A stretch of 12,222 nucleotides of DNA from Pelagophyceae sp. CCMP2097 (taxonomy: Eukaryota > Sar > Pelagophyceae): the NCBI GenBank assembly GCA_026770575.1, contig MU657222.1, positions 283,047-295,268 on the forward strand, read 5' to 3'. The notes under the pieces are model-generated. The model did not search any database. It saw only the letters and a list, made by a program, of their open reading frames with translations, and was not told the DNA's origin. How positions within the stretch are numbered: position 1 is the stretch's first letter; each line of letters starts with the position of its first letter. The position numbers were made by a program, and so were the translations under genes. Positions 8,311 through 12,222 of this stretch are shown here, piece after piece.

Positions 8311-8928
8311 TCAGTGCACTCGCTGCTCACGGCCGTCAAGGTACGGGCACCGACGCATGCACGCGCTCTTGTACAGACGATTCGCTACCTCGTGGGTGTA
8401 CGTAATCAGCGCATCACTTTTTCGTCGAGGTTCAAAGGTCGTTTTGAGATTGCTGCATATGCGGACGAGACACTCGCAAGCGAGCTAGCTGTGGGAGCAC
8501 GCGGACTGGCGCTGTCACGCACGGGAGGAGTAATTTTGGTGAACAGCGCCAAGGTCTTTGATGTGAGCCGCCGCCGGACGTCGACAGCTTCCGACACTCA
8601 GATGTCATGCCTGACTGCAATGGCACATTTGGTTAAAGCGATTAAGGCTGTTCGCTCACTTATTACACAAGTGACGGGTGAGACTCTTCCGCCGACGGTT
8701 CTTTGGGCCGACAATCGCACGGCGCTCAAGACGATTCGCAAGCGCATTCTTGGCCCGAATGTACGGCACCTCCGCATTTCTCTCAACCTACTCATCGCCA
8801 GCGTTGATAACAAAGACACCGTTAACCGCTGGGCTAACCACTCTGACAACGTCGCTGACATTTACTGTTCAGCGGAAGCAACCGATCACTTTTGCCGCAA
8901 CGTCGCCAGACTTATCGGGCACTTATAA
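8311..8928 (+). pseudogene. pol: Element A RNase H domain, end of pol
   Basis: This frame directly continues the preceding one across the TAG at 8308-8310 (SVHSLLTAVKVRAPTHARAL), matching the copia connection region, in which residues like P-x-x-H-A precede RYL-G (here TIRYLVGV). RNase H-like motifs follow: AYADETLASE, the box after SRRRTSTASDTQMS, VLWADNRTAL, and the C-terminal WANHSDNVADIYCSAEATDH. Copia elements usually have a Ser-Thr-Glu-Ala-Glu cluster in the second motif; here it is degenerate (TASDTQ), so nuclease activity is doubtful. The frame ends with a TAA at 8926-8928, the natural end of pol. The domain would remove the RNA strand during cDNA synthesis. Confidence 0.75.
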
Positions 8929-8955
8929 GTGCAAACTCAGAAGTGCATTTTTTTG

Positions 8956-9091
8956 CACTCCAACCCGTTCTCTCAAAAGTGAACGTTTGCACTCCAACTC
9001 GTTCTCTCAGAAGCGCACTTTTGCGCTCCAACTCGTTCTCTCAGAAATGCACTTTTGCACTCCAACTCGTTCTCTCAGAAGTGCACTGTTG
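8956..9091 (+). repeat. 34-bp tandem repeat, four units plus a partial one
   Basis: Units lie at 8956-8989, 8990-9023, 9024-9057 and 9058-9091, each close to cactccaactcgttctctca followed by gaagtgcacttttg; a partial unit precedes at about 8933-8955. Unit junctions hold a small inverted repeat, gtgca-cttt-tgcac, so each junction could fold as a hairpin. The array lies between the pol stop and the 3' LTR remnant of element A, where a polypurine tract should be; I see no clear polypurine run. Confidence 0.9.
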
Positions 9092-9102
9092 CTACTTCAT
9101 TC

Positions 9103-9140
9103 ACTCGCCTAATATCTAATCAAGCCAGTGGCTATCTCTG
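9103..9140 (+). repeat. 38-bp repeat, copy 2: probable truncated 3' LTR of element A
   Basis: This is base-for-base identical to 3212-3249. Identity stops on the right exactly where the 5' copy enters the primer binding site, as expected for an LTR end. On the left it stops after 38 bases (about 43 with a 2-bp indel), so the rest of this LTR is missing or was replaced. It could equally be the tail of a 5' LTR belonging to element B. Confidence 0.6.
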
Positions 9141-9251
9141 CTCACCCTCACAAATCCCTAACACAGTTCTTACTCTGACTGTGGGCACTACGGGCTAATG
9201 GACCCTTAGCTACGCGCTCATCCACGACAAGCGCTTCGACTCTCGGCTGCC
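9141..9251 (+). other. Leader of element B
   Basis: This 111-base stretch lies between the 38-bp repeat and the gag ATG. It has no reading frame of its own. It shows no clear match to the half-tRNA primer site of element A or to a typical TGG-starting 3' tRNA site. It may be the leader of B, or flanking DNA between A and a 5'-truncated B. Confidence 0.4.
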
Positions 9252-11237
9252 ATGCCGCCCCGCGCCGCGCCTTGCGCGACCCCTCCCGATCCGCCTCTAC
9301 TCGCGGCGGCACAAGAGGAGATGGAGGCCCGGCCCGGCGCCGACATCTTGCAGCAGATGCAGGACAACGTCGCCTCTCGCGACGAAATTCGCCTGCAGCA
9401 GCGCGCCACCGAGCTCCGCGACGTCAACCGCGACCTCGCGGCCCAGCGCGACGAGATCGCGGCCTCCCTCCTCCGTCGCCGGGAGGAGTTTGACGCCGCG
9501 GTCGCAACGCGAACCGCGTTCGACGCCGCGTCGCCCCCGCCTCCGCCTACCGAGGCCCCTAGGGCGCCTGCGGCGGCCCCTGGCCTTTCGACTACGGACT
9601 CGACGTCCCCTCTGGTGTCTTCCACGGCACCCGGCTCTACGGCGTCCGCGCTCCCGACTACCACCGACCTGCACAAGACCCTTGACTACAAGCTGATCCA
9701 CACCGACACAGCCCAATTCAAGCTCGGCCTCGCCGGCAACGCGCACGGTGACCGGGAACGCTTCCTGCAGATGTTCCGCTTCCTGGCGAACTACGACGCC
9801 CGGCTCCACGGCTTGGCCGCAGACAAGTTCGACCTCACCGCCATCCGCGCCGATTTGCTCATCGACAACTACATGGCCATCGTCTTGACGCTCATGGTCG
9901 ACGGCACGGAGGCGAGCTCCGTGGTCGACGTCTGCGGCACTGGCAAGGGGGCTGACATGGCGCAGGCCATCTACGACTCTTACGTCAAGACTGCTAAAGG
10001 CGTCGACGTCAGCGTCGCTTTCTCGCGGATCAACGAACTCTCGTTGGCGGCCCAGGGTGGCGACATCCGCAAGTTCCTCTTCGAGGCCAAGGAAGCGTGC
10101 AAGGCCTACGACTTGGCATCCAACTCTACGATGACCGAAGTCCTCAAGACGCCGTTCTTCCGCCGCGGCATCGACGTGCCCGCTCTCGCCGTGGTGCTAA
10201 GCGAATGGGTGCGCAAAGACGTCCAGTACGATGAGATGGTCGTCCAGCTCCTCAACATGCGCACGTCTACCCCAACCGCAAACGCAACCGCTTTCCTGGC
10301 CGCTTCGGCAACCACGGCCAAGGGCGCGGCTATGCTCCGAGCCAAGCCCGCGCCGAACACACCGCACTGCTTGACGCCCAAGGACGACGACGCCTTTCGG
10401 AGGTACTACACGGGCGCATGCGACTTTTGCAACATTCCGGGCCACTGCGCTGCGGAATGCTGTAAGGCGCTCAGGCACGAGTGGCACTCGGGCATGTCAC
10501 TCCCCATCGCGCCGAAGCCCACCGACGACCGCGACGGACGCGGCGCCAACGGTTTCGACCGCAACGGGCGCGGCGGCAACGGCTCGTGCAGCGGCAACGA
10601 CCGCGCATCGCGCAACGCGCCCTATGGCGCCAACGGCTTCGACTGCAGCGCGCGCGGCGCCTACGAGCGCGGCCCGCGAGCCGGCACCTACCCCTCGCAC
10701 GCGGGAGCCGTCGTTCCGTACGGCCACCGGCCCGCGAGCACCGACGACGCGCGCGCGACCTACGACCCGCGCATGGCTCCGCGCGCGTCGCTCTACCTCG
10801 GCGACGCCATGCTCCAGACGCGCATCGCCGAGATGATCGCCGCCGTTCAGCTCCCGTCCTACTCGATCAAGGACGGAATCGGAACCCAGAACGACGTCCC
10901 CATGGTCGCGATAGTGGACACCGGCGCCTCGCTCAACGTCTTCACGGGCACCGACGGCGCGCGCCGGCTCTCTTTGCTCCCCGAGAACCAGACCGCCACT
11001 ACGATCGACGCGGGAAACGGCACGCGCCAGTCCAGACTCTCCATGCACTGGCACGGCAAAGTCCAGGGCGGGGGCGACACGACGTTAGAGATCCCCGAGG
11101 TCTTCGTCTTTCCGTCGATCAAGCACAGCATCATCTCGAGCAGTTCCATGTTTCGAACGACGGGCATGGTGACGATCATCGACAAGGGCCCGCGCATTAT
11201 TTTGAAAGACGGCCGAATCATCAAGCTCCTCGCCTGA
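9252..11237 (+). CDS. gag: Element B gag-protease polyprotein
   Basis: A 661-residue frame from an ATG in good context (gccATGc) to a TGA. Residues about 25-82 are charged and predicted helical by eye, likely coiled coil (QQMQDNVASRDEIRLQQRAT). A Pro/Ala/Ser/Thr linker follows (about 90-140), then a helical gag core (FKLGLAGNAHGDRERFLQMF; PFFRRGIDVPALAVVLSEWV). A perfect CX2CX4HX4C knuckle has Cys390, Cys393, His398 and Cys403 (CDFCNIPGHCAAEC), for RNA binding. A Gly/Arg/Asn-rich tract follows (about 425-480), with GANGFD twice. The retropepsin-type protease site is VDTGAS with Asp556. Gag would assemble the particle and the protease would process the polyprotein. Sequence typical of the region after the protease (GRIIKLLA, then GIYAL beyond the stop) continues past the TGA in the same frame, so the stop interrupts pol rather than ending a natural gag. 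It could be suppressed or a mutation. Confidence 0.88.
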   Translation: MPPRAAPCATPPDPPLLAAAQEEMEARPGADILQQMQDNVASRDEIRLQQRATELRDVNRDLAAQRDEIAASLLRRREEFDAAVATRTAFDAASPPPPPTEAPRAPAAAPGLSTTDSTSPLVSSTAPGSTASALPTTTDLHKTLDYKLIHTDTAQFKLGLAGNAHGDRERFLQMFRFLANYDARLHGLAADKFDLTAIRADLLIDNYMAIVLTLMVDGTEASSVVDVCGTGKGADMAQAIYDSYVKTAKGVDVSVAFSRINELSLAAQGGDIRKFLFEAKEACKAYDLASNSTMTEVLKTPFFRRGIDVPALAVVLSEWVRKDVQYDEMVVQLLNMRTSTPTANATAFLAASATTAKGAAMLRAKPAPNTPHCLTPKDDDAFRRYYTGACDFCNIPGHCAAECCKALRHEWHSGMSLPIAPKPTDDRDGRGANGFDRNGRGGNGSCSGNDRASRNAPYGANGFDCSARGAYERGPRAGTYPSHAGAVVPYGHRPASTDDARATYDPRMAPRASLYLGDAMLQTRIAEMIAAVQLPSYSIKDGIGTQNDVPMVAIVDTGASLNVFTGTDGARRLSLLPENQTATTIDAGNGTRQSRLSMHWHGKVQGGGDTTLEIPEVFVFPSIKHSIISSSSMFRTTGMVTIIDKGPRIILKDGRIIKLLA

Positions 11238-12222
11238 CAGGGCATCTACGCGCTCCTGCTCGTCCCGTATACGCGCGTCCTCACGGAAGTCGAGCGCGGC
11301 CTTTCGCTGGCGCACGGCCAGGCCACGCCCACGCCGTACGCGCACCCGCACACGCACAAGGCAGCTTTGCTTGCAGCCGTAACGTACGGCGCCGCCGCTT
11401 AAGGGCGCGCGCCAATGCGCAAAGCGACGACGCAACGTCCCTTCCAGGCCCAGCGCGACGTCGACGGCCCGCACTGCCTTGCTGTCGGTGCCGCAGCCCA
11501 CGTCGAACCCTCGGCGTATTTAGCTCTACCACCGTTCATGACGCGCGACGACGGCACCGGCCTCGGCGCCGTGGACTCGGACGACGACACGATCCTCCAC
11601 CTCTCCGGCAGCTTGCGGGTCGCGGCGCACGAGCTCCTGGACCCGTACCAGCCCGACGCCCTCGGCGCTGCGCTGAAGAGCATGTCCACGCACGCGGATT
11701 TCGACGAGTACCTCGCAGACGCGCACTACACGTGCGACGACATCGACGGCTCGCACCTGACGCACAACGTCACCTCTGGTTTCTCGTACTACGACGGCTT
11801 CATCGACGAGCCCTCCGTCTACGACGGTTTCTACCCGAAGCCCGACGTCGACGGCTACCCACTCTACGACGGCATCTACTTCGGCACCCCGACGACCTCA
11901 AGGTGCATGCCCGTCTTCTCCGCGCCGCCGTGCGTCGCGCTCGACCCTCCGCATCGGAAACGACCGCGCGGCCTGGCTACCAGCTTCGACATTGACACGT
12001 TCCACGCCCACTGCGGTCACATGAACACCAGGAGGCTCCGTGCCACCGCGAAGCGATACGGCTTCGCTGTTGACGAAGGGCATACGGGCCCGTGCCCGGC
12101 ATGCGCCATCGCCAACCTGCGCAAGGAGCCGCACTTCGGCACCTCGACGTCCACGCGTCGCTTCGCCCCGGGCATCGCCTACGAGGTCGATATCGTCGGC
12201 CCGTTCCCCATCGGCTACGGCG
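11238..12222 (+). pseudogene. pol: Element B pol continuation: spacer, pre-integrase finger, integrase start
   Basis: Same frame as the gag-protease ORF, read across the TGA at 11235; a TAA at 11400-11402 interrupts it, and it is then open to the window edge. An acidic stretch with repeated Tyr-Asp-Gly units lies at about 11786-11887. The pre-integrase zinc finger has HX4H (His codons 12003 and 12018, FHAHCGHMN) and CX2C (12093 and 12102, CPAC), followed by the Lys-containing motif NLRKEPHFG. EVDIVGPF at about 12183-12206 is the start of the integrase core, with the first catalytic Asp at 12189. The finger and core would bind and join cDNA ends to host DNA in the nucleus. It is scored as a pseudogene because of the two stops, but expression from a separate start after 11402 (for example the ATG at 11418) cannot be excluded. 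Confidence 0.7.

Larger units (their letters stand above)
3212..9140 (+). mobile_element. Ty1/copia-type LTR retrotransposon A, degenerate copy
   Basis: The order of parts is LTR tail, primer binding site, gag, two CCHC-type knuckles, protease, integrase, reverse transcriptase, RNase H, repeats and LTR tail. Integrase ahead of reverse transcriptase is diagnostic of the copia (Pseudoviridae) group. Identical 38-bp sequences mark the two ends (3212-3249 and 9103-9140); the true 5' edge is probably further left, near 2440. The copy is inactive: frame switches near 3395, 3800, 4045 and 7815, stops TGA at 7689 and TAG at 8308, and several catalytic motifs altered. Its composition is clearly less GC-rich than both flanks and element B. 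No target-site duplication could be recognised. Confidence 0.85.
9141..12222 (+). mobile_element. Ty1/copia-type retrotransposon B, left part, cut by the window edge
   Basis: A gag-protease frame with a CCHC knuckle and DTGAS is followed by a pre-integrase HHCC finger and the first Asp of the integrase core, the copia order up to the window edge. Codon use is strongly G/C-ending, like the left flank and unlike element A. The left boundary is unclear: no separate LTR or recognisable primer binding site is seen between the 38-bp block and the gag start. Two in-frame stops, TGA 11235-11237 and TAA 11400-11402, lie between protease and integrase. Confidence 0.8.

Noticed and set aside
8956..9091. 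34-bp repeats as a CRISPR array
   Set aside because: The units are directly adjacent without unique spacers, and the context is a eukaryotic retrotransposon.
8678..9112. Frame overlapping the RNase H region and the 34-bp repeats
   Set aside because: It is out of frame with the RNase H motifs, and its tail merely translates the tandem repeat.
10481..11995. A 504-codon plus-strand frame overlapping element B
   Set aside because: It is an Arg/His/Pro-rich shadow of the gag-pol frame, which carries the real zinc knuckle, protease and integrase motifs.

Overview
The window looks like nuclear DNA of a GC-rich microbial eukaryote, most likely an alga or other protist. This rests on two Ty1/copia-type LTR retrotransposons lying head to tail on the + strand, on very GC-rich flanks with strong G/C third-position bias, and on the absence of bacterial-style operons or ribosome binding sites. 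I cannot name the species. The window is mostly transposon; I see no new defence or metabolic system.

Layout. Positions 1-670 (- strand) carry the 5' part of an unrecognised host-like protein gene that runs off the left edge; its reading frame changes once near 405. Positions 671-2440 are GC-rich, low-complexity sequence with short repeats and no convincing gene. Near 2440 base composition drops sharply. From there to about 9200 the DNA is more AT-balanced, and nearly all of it belongs to copia element A: leader and probable 5' LTR (about 2444-3249), a half-tRNA-type primer binding site (3249-3259), a broken gag (3299-about 4040), a 1.2-kilocodon open frame with zinc knuckles, a coding minisatellite, protease, integrase and the start of reverse transcriptase (4041-7691), then the rest of reverse transcriptase and RNase H (7692-8928) with further lesions, a 34-bp tandem repeat (8956-9091), and a 38-bp exact copy of the end of the 5' LTR (9103-9140).

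Element B starts immediately after. A short leader (9141-9251) is followed by a long gag-protease frame (9252-11237) with a perfect CCHC knuckle and a DTGAS protease site, then, after an in-frame TGA and a TAA, the pre-integrase zinc finger and the first catalytic Asp of integrase, cut off at the right edge. B is GC-rich like the left flank, while A is not.

How the parts work together: gag would form the particle, protease cut the polyprotein, reverse transcriptase/RNase H copy the RNA from an initiator tRNA-Met fragment, and integrase insert the cDNA. Element A is almost certainly dead: it has several frameshifts, two in-frame stops and altered catalytic residues. Element B is better preserved but has two in-frame stops in the part visible. 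All family assignments come from reading motifs by eye, not from a search.
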